Positions 1 through 11,549 of a DNA stretch of 64,000 nt are shown piece by piece. Below the pieces are notes generated by a model, which was given only the letters and a program-made list of their open reading frames with translations, was not told where the DNA came from and did not search any database. Numbering within the stretch: position 1 is the stretch's first letter; every line of letters starts with the position of its first letter. The DNA comes from Tupaia tana (Eukaryota > Chordata > Mammalia > Scandentia > Tupaiidae), in the NCBI GenBank assembly GCA_026018925.1, contig JAKSZU010000329.1, positions 124,001 to 188,000 of the forward strand, read 5' to 3'. The position numbers were made by a program, and so were the translations under genes.

Positions 1-254
1 ATTTTTGCTTTTTACGATTTTTTAAAGTAGAATTTCTCTCTGGCTCTCAGCTCCATCTTTTGTTTTGTTAATAAGCCCTTCTGCTCCTTTCTCCCATGCA
101 GGAGAGTTGAGCCATTCTCTGAGAACTTTCCACATGGATACTGGGAACTAGATATTTCAGGGCTCAGGAGAATGAAGATTTTCTACTCATAATTCAGCCT
201 CCAGCAAGCAAGCTAGTGTGGTAAGGAGCCCTCTGGCCTTCTATCTCTGTCTCT
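1..254 (+). repeat. Truncated left-hand monomer
   Basis: The window opens inside a monomer, at the TTTTTGCTTTTTACGATT part of its T-rich segment. The TTTTTGC variant together with CCCATGCAGGAG and GAGAACTTTCC is the signature also seen in the monomers at 46714 and 56131, so this fragment belongs to that subtype. It lacks the first ~60 bases only because the window starts there. Confidence 0.9.
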
Positions 255-1504
255 GTGTCTCTGAAGTCTCTGTCTCTCTCTGCTCCTGTCTCCTCATTTT
301 TTTTTGGTAATTTTTCCTTTTTACGATTTTTTTAAAGGTAGAATTTCTCTCTGGTTCTCAGCTCCATCTTTTTGTTTAGTTAATAAGCCCTTCTGCTCCT
401 TTCTACCAGGCAGGAGAGTTGAGCCATTCTCTGAGAAGGTTCCACATGGATACTGGAACTAGATATTTCAGGCTCTGGAGAAATGAAGATTTTCTACTCA
501 TAATTCACGTTCCAGCAGGCAAAGCTAGTGTGGTAGGGAGCCCCTCTGGCTTTCTATCTCTGTCTCTGTGTCTCTGAGGTCTCTGTCTCTCTCTTCTCCT
601 GTTTCCTCATTTTTTTTTTGGTAATTTTTCCTTTTTACGATTTTTTTAAAGGTAGAATTTCTCTCTGAATCTCAGCTCCATCTTTTGTTTTGTTATAAGC
701 CCTTCTGCTCCTTTCTCCCAGGCAGGAGAGTTGAGCCATTCTCTGAGAAGTTTCCACATGGATACTGGGAACTAGATATTTCAGGGCTCAGGAGAAATGA
801 AGATTTTCTACTCATAATTCAGCCCCCAGCACGCAAAGCTAGTGTGGTAGGGAACCCCTCTGCCTTCTATCTCTGTCTCTGTGTCTCTGAGATCTCTGTC
901 TCTCTGCTCCTGTCTCCTCTTTTTTTTTTTGGTAATTTTTCATTTTTATGATTTTTTTAAAGGTAGAATTTCTCTCTGGCTCTCAGCTCCATCTTTTGTT
1001 TTGTTAATAAGACCTTCTGCTCCTTCCTCCAGGCAGGAGAGTTGAGCCATTCTCTGAGAAGATTCCACATGGATACTGGGAACTAGATATGTCAGGGCTC
1101 AGGAGAAAGGAAGATTTTCTACTTATAATTCAGCCTCCAGCAGGCAAAGCTAGTGTGGTAGGGAGCCCCTCTGGCCTTCTATCTCTGTCTCTGTGTCTCT
1201 GAGGTCTCTGTCTCTCTCTGCTCCTGTCTCCTCATTTTTTTTGGTAATTTTTCCTTTTTACGATTTTTTTAAATGTAGAATTTCTCTCTGGCTCTCAGCT
1301 CCGTCTTTGTTTTGTTAATCAGCCCTTCTGCTACTTTCTCCCAGGCAAGAGAGTTGAGCCATTCTCTGAGAAGATTCCACATGGATACCGGGAACTAGAT
1401 ATTTCAGGGCTCAGGAGAAATGAAGATTTTCTACTCATAATTCAGCCTCCAGCAAGCAAAGCTAGTGTGGTAGGGAGCCCCTCTGGCCTTCTGTCCCTGT
1501 CTCT
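255..1504 (+). repeat. Four satellite monomers, start of array in window
   Basis: Monomers start at 255, 568, 881 and 1193. The monomer at 881 carries TTTTATGATT instead of TTTTACGATT and a CCTTCCTCC pyrimidine tract. The next (1193) has AAATGTAGAATTT and GCTACTTTCTCCCAGGCAAG. This ATG-type then AAATGTAG-type order recurs at 3083/3395, 5599/5914 and 6540/6850, so it is part of a wider pattern rather than chance. Confidence 0.85.
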
Positions 1505-4337
1505 GTGTCTCTGAGGTCTCTGTATCTCTCTGCTCCTGTCTCCTCATTTTTTTTTTTCGGTAATTTTTCCTTTTTACGATTTTTTTAAAGGTAGAATTTC
1601 TCTCTGGCTCTCAGCTCCATCTTTTGTTTTGTTAATAAGCCCTTCTGCTCATTTCTCCCAGGAAGGAGAGTTGAGCCATTCTCTGAGAAGTTTCCACATG
1701 GATACTGGGAACTTGATATTTCAAGGCTCAGGAGAAATGAAGATTTTCTACTCATAATTCAGCCTACAGGAAGCAAAGTTAGTGTGGTAGGGAGCCCCTC
1801 TGGCCTTCTATCTCAGTCTCTGTGTCTCTGAGATCTCTGTCTCTCTCTGCTCCTGTCTCCTCATTTTTCTTTTTGGTAATTTTTCCTTTTTACGATTTTT
1901 TTAAAGGTAGAATTTCTCTCTGGCTCTCAGCTCCATCTTTTGTTTTGTTAATAAGCCCTTCTGCTCCTTTCTCCCAGGCAGGAGAGTTTAGCCATTATCT
2001 GAGAAGATTCCACATGGATACTGGGAACTAGATATTTCAGGGCTCAGGAGGAATGAAGATTTTCTACTCATAATTCAGCCTCCAGCAAGCAAAGCTAGTG
2101 TGGTAGGGAGCCCCTCTGGCCTTCTATCTCTGTCTCTGTGTCTCTGAGGTCTCTGTCTCTCTCTGCTCCTGTCTCCTCATTTATTTTTTTGGTAATTTTT
2201 CCTTTTTACGATTTTTTTTAAAGGTAGAATTTCTCTCTAGCTCTCAGCTCCATCTTTTGTTTCGTTAATAAGCCCTTCTGCTCTTTTCTCCCAGGCAGGA
2301 GAGTTGAGCCATTCTCTGAGAAGTTTCCACATGGATACTGGGAACTAGATATTTCAGGGCTCAGGAGAAATGAAGATTTTCTACTCATAATTCAGCCTCC
2401 AGCAAGCAAAGCTAGTGTGGTAGGGAGCCCCTCTGGCCTTCTATCTCTGTCTCTGTGTCTCTGAGGTGTCTGTCTCTCTCTGCTCCTGTCTCCTCATTTT
2501 TTTTTTGGTAATTTTTCCTTTTTACTATTTTTTTAAAGGTAGAATTTCTCTGTCGCTCTCAGCTCCATCTTTTGTTTTGTTAATAAGCCCTTCTGCTCCT
2601 TTCTCCCAGGCAGGAGAGTTGAGCCATTCTCTGAGAAGATTCCACATGGATACTGGGAACTAGATATTTCAGGGCTCAGGAGAAATGAAGATTTTCTACT
2701 CATAATTCAGCCCCCAGCACGCAAAGCTAGTGTGGTAGGGAGCCCCTCTGGCCTTCTATCTCTGTCTCTGTGTCTCTGAGGTCTCTGTCTCTCTCTGCTC
2801 CTGTCTCCTCATATTTTTTGGTAATTTTTTCTTTGTACGATTTTTTTAAAGGTAGAATTTCTCTGTCGCTCTCATCTCCATCTTTTGTTTTGTTAATAAG
2901 CCCTTCTGTTCCTTTCTCCCAGGCAGGAGAGTTGAGCCATTCTCTGAGAAGATTCCACATGGATACTGGGAACTAGATACTTCACGGCTCAGGAGAAATG
3001 AAGATTTTCTACTCATAATTCAACCCCCAGCACGCAAAGCTAGTGTGGTAGGGAGCCCCTCTGGCCTTCTATCTCTGTCTCTGTGTCTCTGAGGTCTCTG
3101 TCTCTCTCTGCTCCTGTCTCCTCTTTTTTTTGGTAATTTTTCTTTTTTATGATTTTTTTAAAGGTAGAATTTCTCTCTGGCGCTCAGCTCCATCTTTTGT
3201 TTTGTAAATAAGCCCTTCTGCTCCTTCCTCCCAGGCAGGAGAGTTGAGCCACTCTCTGAGAAGATTCAACATGGATACTGGGAAAAAGATATTTCAGGGC
3301 TCAGGAGAAAGCAAAATTTTCTACTCATAATTCAGCCTCCAGCAGGCAAAGCTAGTGTGGTAGGGAGCCCCTCTGGCCTTCTATCTCTGTCTCTGTGTCT
3401 CTGAGGTCTCTGTCTCTCTCTGCTCCTGTCTCCTCATTTTTTTTTGGTAATTTTTCCTTTTTACGATTTTTTTTAAATGTAGAATTTCTCTCTGGCTCTC
3501 AGCTCCATCTTTTGTTTTTTAATAAGCCCTTCTGCTACTTTCTCCCAGGCAAGAGAGTTGAGCCATTCTCTGAGAAGATTCCACATGGATACTGGGAACT
3601 AGATATTTCAGGGCTCAGGAGAAATGAAGATTTTCTACTCATAATTCAGCCTCCAGCAAGCAAAGCTAGTGTGCTAGGGAGCCCCTCTGGCCTTCTATTA
3701 CTGTCTCTGTGTCTCTGAGATCTCTGTCTCTCTCTGCTCCTGTCTCCTCATTTTCTTTGGTAATTTTTCCTTTTTACGATTTTTTTTAAAGGTAGAATTT
3801 CTCTCTGGCGCTCAGCTCCATCTTTTGTTTTGTTAATAAGCCCTTCTGCTCCTTTCTCCCAGGCAGGAGAGTTGAGCCATTCTCTGAGAAGATTCCACAT
3901 GGATACTGGGAACTAGATATTTCAGGGCTCTGGAGAAATGAAGATTTTCTACTCATAATTCAGCCTCAGCAGGCAAAGCTAGTGTGGTAGGGAGCCCCTC
4001 TGGCTTTCTGTCTCTGTCTCTGTGTCTCTGAGGTCTCTGTCTCTCTCTGCTCCAGTCTCCTCATTTTTTTTCTTGGTAATTATTCCTTTTTACGTTTTTT
4101 TTAAAGGTAGAATTTCTCTCTGGCTCTCAGCTCCATCTTTTGTTTTGTTAATAAGCCCTTCTGCTCCTTTCTCCCAGACAGGAGAGTTGAGCCATTCTCT
4201 GAGAAGATTCCACATGGAGACTGGGAACTAGATATGTCAGGGCTCAGGAGAAATGAAGATTTTCTACTCATAATTCAGCCTCCAGCAAGCAAAGCTAGTG
4301 TGGTAGGGAGCCCCTCTCGCCTACTATCCCTGTCTCT
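1505..4337 (+). repeat. Nine-monomer unit, copy 1
   Basis: Monomers start at 1505, 1822, 2138, 2455, 2770, 3083, 3395, 3709 and 4022. The unit opens with a TTTTTCGGTAAT monomer carrying CCCAGGAAGGAG and a CTATCTCAGTCTC tail, followed by a TTTCTTTTTGG monomer, a TTTATTTTTTTGG monomer with TTTCGTTAATAAG, and CTCTGTCGCTCTCA monomers. The same order begins again at 4338, giving a local higher-order period of 2,831-2,833 bp. The monomers at 2455 and 2770 are near duplicates of each other (both TGTCGCTCTC with a CCCCCAGCACGC tail), so one is an extra copy relative to the second unit. Confidence 0.8.
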
Positions 4338-6226
4338 GTGTCTCTGAGGTCTCTGTCTCTCTCTGCTCCTGTCTCCTCATTTTTTTTTCGGTAATTTTTC
4401 CTTTTTACGATTTTTTTAAAGGTAGAATTTCTCTCTGGCTCTCAGCTCCATCTTTTGTTTTGTTAATAAGCCCTTCTGCTCCTTTCTCCCAGGAAGGAGA
4501 GTTGAGCCATTCTCTGAGAAGATTCCACATGGATACTGGGAACTAGATATTTCAGGGCTCAGGAGAAATGAAGATTTTCTACTCATAATTCAGCCTCCAG
4601 GAAGGAAAGTTAGTGTGGTAGGGAGCCCCTCGGGCCTTCTATCTCAGTCTCTGTGTCTCTGAGGTCTCTGTCTCTCTCTGCTCCTGTCTCCTCATTTTTC
4701 TTTTTGGTAATTTTTCCTTTTTACGATTTTTTTAAAGGTAGAATTTCTCTCTGGCTCTCAGCTCCATCTTTTGTTTTGTTAATAAGCCCTTCTGCTCCTT
4801 TCTCCCAGGCAGGAGAGTTGAGCCATTCTCTGAGAAGATTCCACATGGATACTGGGAACTAGATATTTCAGGGCTCAGGAGAAATGAAGATTTTCTACTC
4901 ATAATTCAGCCTCCAGCAAGCAAAGCTAGTGTGGTAGGGAGCCCCTCTGGCCTTCTATCTCTGTCTCTGTGTCTCTGAGGTCTCTGTCTCTCTCTGCTCC
5001 TGTCTCCTCATTTATTTTTTTTGGTAATTTTTCCTTTTTACGATTTTTTTAAAGGTAGAATTTCTCTCTGGCTCTCAGCTCCATCTTTTGTTTCGTTAAT
5101 AAGCCCTTCTGGTCCTTTCTCCCAGGCAGGAGAGTTGAGCCATTCTCTGAGAAGTTTCCACATGGATACTGGGAACTAGATATTTCACGGCTCAAGAGAA
5201 ATGAAGATTTTCTACTCATAATTCAGCCTCCAGCAAGCAAAGCTAGTGTGGTAGGGAGCCCCTCTGGCCTTCTATCTCTGTCTCTGTGTCTCTGAGGTCT
5301 CTGTCTCTCTCTGCTCCTGTCTCCTTTTTTTTTTGGTAATTTTTCCTTTTTACGATTTTTTTTAAAGGTAGAATTTCTCTGTCGCTCTCAGCTCCATCTT
5401 TTGTTTTGTTAATAAGCCCTTCTGCTCCTTTCTCCCAGGCAGGAGAGTTGAGCCATTCTCTGAGAAGATTCCACATGGATACTGGGAACTAGATATTTCA
5501 GGGCTCAGGAGAAATGAAGATTTTCTACTCATAATTCAGCCCCTAGCACGCAAAGCTAGTGTGGTAGGGAGCCCCTCTGGCCTTCTATCTCTTTCTCTGT
5601 GTCTCTGAGGTCTCTGTCTCTCTCTGCTCCTGTCTCCTCATTTTTTTTTTTGTAATTTTTCTTTTTTATGATTTTTTTAAAGGTAGAATTTCTCTCTGGC
5701 TCTCAGCTCCATCTTTTGTTTTGTTAATAAGCCCTTCTGCTCCTTCCTCCCAGGCAGGAGAGTTGAGCCATTCTCTGAGAAGCTTCCACATGGATACTGG
5801 GAACTAGATATTTCAGGGCTCAGGAGAAAGGAAGATTTTCTACTCATAATTCAGCATCCAGCAGGCAAATCTAGTGTGGTAGGGAGCCCCTCTGGCCTTC
5901 TATCTCTGTCTCTGTGTCTCTGAGGTCTCTGTCTCTCTCTGCTCCTCTCTCCTCATTTTTTTTGGTAATTTTTCCTTTTTACGATTTTTTTAAATGTAGA
6001 ATTTCTCTCTAGCTCTCAGCTCCATCTTTTGTTTTGTTAATAAGCCCTTCTGCTACATTCTCCCAGGCAAGAGAGTTGAGCCATTCTCTGAGAAGATTGC
6101 ACATGGATACTGGGAACTAGATATTTCAGGGCTCAGGAGAAATGAAGATTTTCTACTCATAATTCAGCCTCCAGCAAGCAAAGCTAGTGTGGTAGGGAGC
6201 CCCTCTGGCCTTCTATTACTGTCTCT
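4338..6226 (+). repeat. Nine-monomer unit, copy 2 (first six monomers)
   Basis: Monomers start at 4338, 4653, 4969, 5286, 5599 and 5914. They match 1505, 1822, 2138 and 2455 at offsets of 2,831-2,833 bp, then 3083 and 3395 at offsets of 2,516-2,519 bp. The step of one monomer shows that this copy has a single TGTCGCTCTC monomer where copy 1 has two. After 6227 the order departs from copy 1. Confidence 0.78.
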
Positions 6227-9200
6227 GTGTCTCTGAGGTCTCTGTCTCTCTCTGCTCCTCTCTCCTCATTTTTTTTGTTAATTTTTCCTTTTTACGATTT
6301 TTTTAAAGGTAGAATTTCTCTCAGGCTCTCAGCTCCATCTTTTGTTTTGTTAATAAGCCCTTCTGCTCCTTTCTCCCCGTCAGGAGTGTTGAGCCATTCT
6401 CTGAGAAGATTCCACATGGATACTGGGAACTAGATATTTCAGGGCTCTGGAGAAATGAAGATTTTCTACTCATAATTCAGCCTCCAGCAGGCAAAGCTAG
6501 TGTGGTAGGGAGCCCCTCTGGCTTTCTATCTCTGTCTCTGTGTCTCTGAGGTCTCTGTCTCTCTCTGCTCCTGTCTCCTCCTTTTTTGTAATTTTTCTTT
6601 TTTATGATTTTTTTAAAGGTAGAATTTCTCTCTGGCTCTCAGCTCCATCTTTTGTTTTGTTAATAAGCCCTTCTGCTCCTTCCTCCCAGGCAGGAGAGTT
6701 GAGCCATTCTCTGAGAAGATTCCACATGGATACTGGGAACTAGATATTTCAGGTCTCAGGAGAAAGGAAGATTTTCTACTCATAATTCAGCCTCCAGCAG
6801 GCAAAGCTAGTGTGGTAGGGAGCCCCTCTGGCCTTCTATCTCTGTCTCTGTGTCTCTGAGGTCTCTGTCTCTCTCTGCTCCTGTCTCCTAATTTTTTTGG
6901 GTAATTTTTCTATTTACGATTTTTTTAAATGTAGAATTTCTCTCTGGATCTCAGCTCCATCTTTTGTTTTGTTAATAAGCCCTTCTGCTACTTTCTCCCA
7001 GGCAAGAGAGTTGAGCCATTCTCTGAGAAGATTGCACATGGATACTGGGAACTAGATATTTCAGGGCTCAGGAGAAATGAAGATTTTCTACTCATAATTC
7101 AGCCTCCAGCAAGCAAAGCTAGTGTGCTAGGGAGCCCCTCTGGCTTTCTGTCTCTGTCTCTGTGTCTCTGAGGTCTCTGTCTCTCTCTGCTCCTGTCTCC
7201 TCATTTTTTTTTGGTAGTTTTTCTTTTTTACGATTTTTTTAAAGGTAGAATTTCTCTCTGGCTCTCAGCTCCATCTTTTGTTTTGTTAATAAGCCCTTCT
7301 GCTCCTTTCTCCCAGACAGGAGAGTTGAGCCATTCTCTGAGAAGATTCCACATGGATACTGGGAACTAGATATGTCAGGGCTCAGGAGAAATGAAGATTT
7401 TCTACTCATAATTCAGCCTCCAGCAAGCAAAGCTAGTGTGGTAGGGAGCCCCTCTGGACTTCTATTACTGTCTCTGTGTCTCTGAGGTCTCTGTCTCTCT
7501 CTGCTCCTCTCTCCTCATTTTTTTTGTTAATTTTTCCTTTTTACGATTTTTTTAAAGGTAGAATTTCTCTCTGGCTCTCAGCTCCATCTTTTGTTTTGTT
7601 AATAAGCCCTTCTGCTCCTTTCTCCCAGTCAGGAGTGTTCAGCCATTCTCTGAGAAGATTACACATGGATACTGGGAATTTGATATTTCAGGGCTCAGGA
7701 GAAATGAAGATTTTCTACTCATAATTCAGCCTCCAGCAAGCAAAGCTAGTGTGGTAGGGAGCCCCTCTGGCCTTCTATCTCTGTCTCTGTGTCTCTGAGG
7801 TCTCTGTCTTTCTCTGCTCCTGTCTCCTCATTTTTTTTGGTAATTTTTCCTTTTTACGATTTTTTTAAATGTAGAATTTCTCTCTGGCTCTCAGCTCCAT
7901 CTTTTGTTTTGTTAATAAGCCCTTCTGCTACTTTCTCCCAGGCAAGAGAGTTGAGCCATTCTCTGAGAAGATTGCACATGGATACTGGGAACTAGATATT
8001 TCAGGGCTCAGGAGAAATGAAGATATTCTACTCATAATTCAGCCTCCAGCAAGCAAAGCTAGTGTGCTAGGGAGCCCCTCGGGACTTCTATCTCTGTATC
8101 TGTGTCTCTGAGATCTCTGTCTCTCTCTGCTCCTGTCTCCTCATTTTTCTTTGGTAATTTTTTCTTTTACGATTTTTTTAAGGGTAGAATTTCACTCTGG
8201 CGCTCAACTCCATCTTTTGTTTTGTTAATAAGCCCTTCTGCTCCTTTCTCCCAGGCAGGAGAGTTGAGCCATTCTCTGAGAAGATTCCACATGGATACTG
8301 GGAACTAGATATGTCAGGGCTCAGGAGAAATGAAGATTTTCTACTCATAATTCAGCCTCCAGCAAGCAAAGCTAGTGTGGTAGGGAGCCCCTCTGGCCTT
8401 CTATTACTGTCTCTGTGTCTCTGAGGTCTCTGTCTCTCTGCTCCTCTCTCCTCATTTTTTTTTGTTAATTTTTCCTTTTTACGATTTTTTTAAAGGTAGA
8501 ATTTCTCTCTGGCTCTCAGCTCCATCTTTTGTTTTGTTAATAAGCCCTTCTGCTCCTTTCTCCCAGTCAGGAGTGTTGAGCCATTCTCTGAGAAGATTCC
8601 ACATGGATACTGGGAATTTGATATTTCAGGGGCTCAGGAGAAATGAAGATTTTCTACTCATAATTCAGCCTCCAGCAAGCAAAGCTAGTGTGGTAGGGAG
8701 CCCCTCTGGCCTTCTATCTCTGTCTCTGTGTCTCTGAGGTCTCTGTCTCTCTCTGCTCCTGTCTCCTCATTTTTCTTGTTGGTAATTTTTCCATTTTACG
8801 ATTGTTTTAAAGGTAGAATTTCTCTCTGGCTCTCAGCTCCATCTTTTGTTTCGTTAATAAGTCCTTCTGCTCCTTTCTCCCAGGCAGGAGAGTTGAGCCA
8901 TTCTCTGAGAAGATTCCACATGGATACTGGGAACCAGATATTTCAGGGCTCTGGAGAAATGAAGATTTTCTACTCATAATTCAGCCTCCAGCAGGCAAAG
9001 CTAGTGTGTTAGGGAGCCCCTCTGGCTTTCTATCTCTGTCTCTGTGTCTCTGAGGTCTCTGTCTCTCTCTGCTCCTGTCTCCTCTTTTTTTTTTGTAATT
9101 TTTCTTTTTTATGATTTTTTTAAATGTAGAATTTCTCTCTGGCTCTCAGCTCCATCTTTTGTTTTGTTAATAAGCCCTTCTGCTCCTTTCTCCCAGGCAG

Positions 9201-9356
9201 GAGAGTTGAGCCATTCTCTGAGAAGATTCCACATGGATACTGGGAACTAGATATTTCAGGGCTCAGGAGAAATGAAGATTTTCTACTCATAATTCAGCCT
9301 CCAGCAAGCAAAGCTAGTGTGGTAGGGAGCCCCTCTGGCCTTCTATCTCTGTCTCT
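6227..9356 (+). repeat. Mosaic segment of ten monomers with repeated variants
   Basis: Monomers start at 6227, 6540, 6850, 7162, 7476, 7789, 8102, 8415, 8728 and 9044. A CTCCTCTCTCC monomer with GTCAGGAGTGTT appears at 6227, 7476 and 8415. An AAATGTAG monomer with GAAGATTGCAC appears at 6850 and 7789, exactly 939 bp (three monomers) apart, as are 7476 and 8415. The monomer at 8728 has GATTGTTTTAAAGG and TTTCGTTAATAAGTCC, a variant shared with 42955 and 60536. The 6540/6850 pair resembles 43271/43581, so this segment is an older relative of block X. Confidence 0.75.
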
Positions 9357-11549
9357 GTGTCTCTGAGGTCTCTGTCTCTCTCTGCTCCTGTCTCCTCATT
9401 TATTTTTTTGGTAATTTTTCCTTTTTACGATTTTTTTAAAGGTAGAATTTCTCTGTCGCTCTCAGCTCCATCTTTTGTTTTGTTAATAAGCCCTTCTGCT
9501 CCTTTCTCCCAGGCAGGAGAGTTGAGCCATTCTCTGAGAAGATTCCACATGGATACTGGGAACTAGATATTTCAGGGCTCAGGAGAAATGAAGATTTTCT
9601 ACTCATAATTCAGCCCCCAGCAAGCAAAGCTAGTGTGGTAGGGAGCCCCTCTGGCTTTCTATCTCTGTCTCTGTGTCTCTGAGGTCTCTGTCTCTCTCTG
9701 TTCCTGTCTCCTCATTTTTTTTTTGGTAATTTTTGCTTTTTACGATTTTTTTAAAGGTAGAATTTCTCTCTGGGTCTCAGCTCCATCTTTTGTTTTGTTA
9801 ATAAGCCCTTCTGTTCCTTTCTCCCAGGCAGGAGAGTTGAGCCATTCTCAGAGAAGATTCCACATGGATACTGGGAACTAGATATTTCAGGGCTCTGGAG
9901 AAATGAAGATTTTCTACACATAATTCAGCCTCCAGCAAGCAAAGCTAGTGTGGTAGGGAGCCCTCTGGCCTTCTATCTCTGTCTCTGTGTCTCTGAAGTC
10001 TCTGTCTCTCTCTGCTCCTGTCTCCTCATTTTTTTGGGTAATTTTCCCTTTTTACGATTTTTTTAAAGGTAGAATTTCTCTCTGGCTCTCAGGTCCATCT
10101 TTTGTTTTGTTAATAAGCCCTTCCGCTCCTTTCTCCCAGGCAGGAGAGTTGAGCCATTCTCTGAGAAGTTTCCACATGGATACTGGGAACTAGATACTTC
10201 AGGGCTCAGGATAAATGAAGATTTTCTACTCATAATTCAGCCTCCAGCAAGCAAAGCTAGTGTGGTAGGGAGCCACTCTGGCCTTCTATTTCTCTCTCTG
10301 TGTCTCTGAAGTCCCTGTCTCTCTCTGCTCCTGTCTCCTCATTTTTTTTGGTAATTTTTCCTTTTTACGGATTTTTTAAAGGTAGAATTTCTCTCTGGCT
10401 CTCAGCTCCATCTTTTTTTTTGTTAATAAGCCCTTCTGCTCCTTTCTCCTAGGCAGGAGAGTTGAGCCATTCTCTGAGAAGATTCCACATGGATACTGGG
10501 AACTAGATATTTCAGGGCTCAGGAGAAATGAAGATTTTCTACTCATAATTCAGCCTCCAGCAAGCAAAGCTAGTGTGGTAGGGAGCCCCTCTGGCCTTCT
10601 ATCTCTGTCTCTGTGTCTCTGAGGTCTCTGTCTCTCTCTGCTCCTGTCTCCTCTTTTTTTTTGGTAATTTTTCTTTTTTATGATTTTTTAAAGGTAGAAT
10701 TTCTCTCTGGCTCTCAGCTCCATCTTTTGCTTTGTTAATAAGCCCTTCTGCCTCTTCCTTCCAGGCAGGAGAGTTGAGCCATTCTCTGAGAAGAATCCAC
10801 ATGGATACTGGGAACTAGATATTTCAGGGCTCAGGAGAAAGGAAGATTTTCTACTCATAATTCAGCCTCCAGCAGGCTTAGCTAGTGTGGTAGGGAGCCC
10901 CTCTGGCCTTCTATCTCTGTCTCTGTGTCTCTGAGGTCTCTGTCTCTCTCTGCTCCTGTCTCCTCAATTTTTGGTAATTTTTCATTTTTACGATTTTTTT
11001 AAATGTAGAATTTCTCTCTGGCTCTCAGCTCCATCTTTTGTTTTGTTAATAAGCCCTTCTGCTACTTTCTCCCAGGCAAGAGAGTTGAGCCATTCTCTGA
11101 GATGATTCCACATGGATACTGGGAACTAGATATTTCAGGGCTCAGGAGAAATGAAGATTTTCTACTCATAATTTAGCCTCCAGCAAGCAAAGCTAGTGTG
11201 CTAGGGAGCCCCTCGGGACTTCTATCTCTGTCCCTTTTTCTCTGAGATCTCTGTCTCTCTCTGCTCCTGTCTCCTCATTTTTCTTTGGTAATTTTTCCTT
11301 TTTACGATTTTTTTAAAGGTAGAATTTCTCTCTGGCGCTCAGCTCCATCTTTTGTTTTGTTAATAAGCCCTTCTGCTCCTTTCTCCCAGGCAGGAGAGTT
11401 GAGCCATTCTCTGAGAAGATTCCACATGGATACTGGGAACTAGATATTTCAGAGCTCTGGAGAAATGAAGATTTTCTACTCATAATTCAGCCTCCAGCAG
11501 GCAAAGCTAGTGTGGTAGGGAGCCCCTCTGGCTTTCTGTCTCTGTCTCT
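9357..11549 (+). repeat. Seven mixed satellite monomers
   Basis: Monomers start at 9357, 9673, 9987, 10300, 10613, 10925 and 11236. Variant marks include TGTCGCTCTCAG at 9357, GAAGTCTCTG heads at 9987 and 10300, an ATG-type T-rich segment at 10613, AAATGTAG at 10925, and CTTTGG plus GGCGCTCAG at 11236. The monomer at 11236 has lost the GTGTCTC phase mark (it reads TTTTTCTCTGAG). I see no clean long duplication covering this stretch. Confidence 0.75.

Noticed and set aside
1822-2031. The ~69-codon + strand open frame recurring in most monomers (here and about 80 other places)
   Set aside because: It begins at GTG, not ATG, ends at the TAG of GGGAACTAG, and is composed of repeat sequence (CT-rich serine/leucine codons, T-tract phenylalanines). 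T-tract changes of one or two bases shift it freely, so it is not under coding constraint. The monomer length is not a steady multiple of three.
5243-5476. Minus-strand frames starting at the ATG in CCATGTGG, about 60-88 codons, in many monomers
   Set aside because: They start at a true ATG, but their ends change with every T-tract indel, and their lysine/glutamate-rich ends only reflect poly-A and GA-rich reverse complement. No promoter, Kozak context or conserved stop supports a gene.
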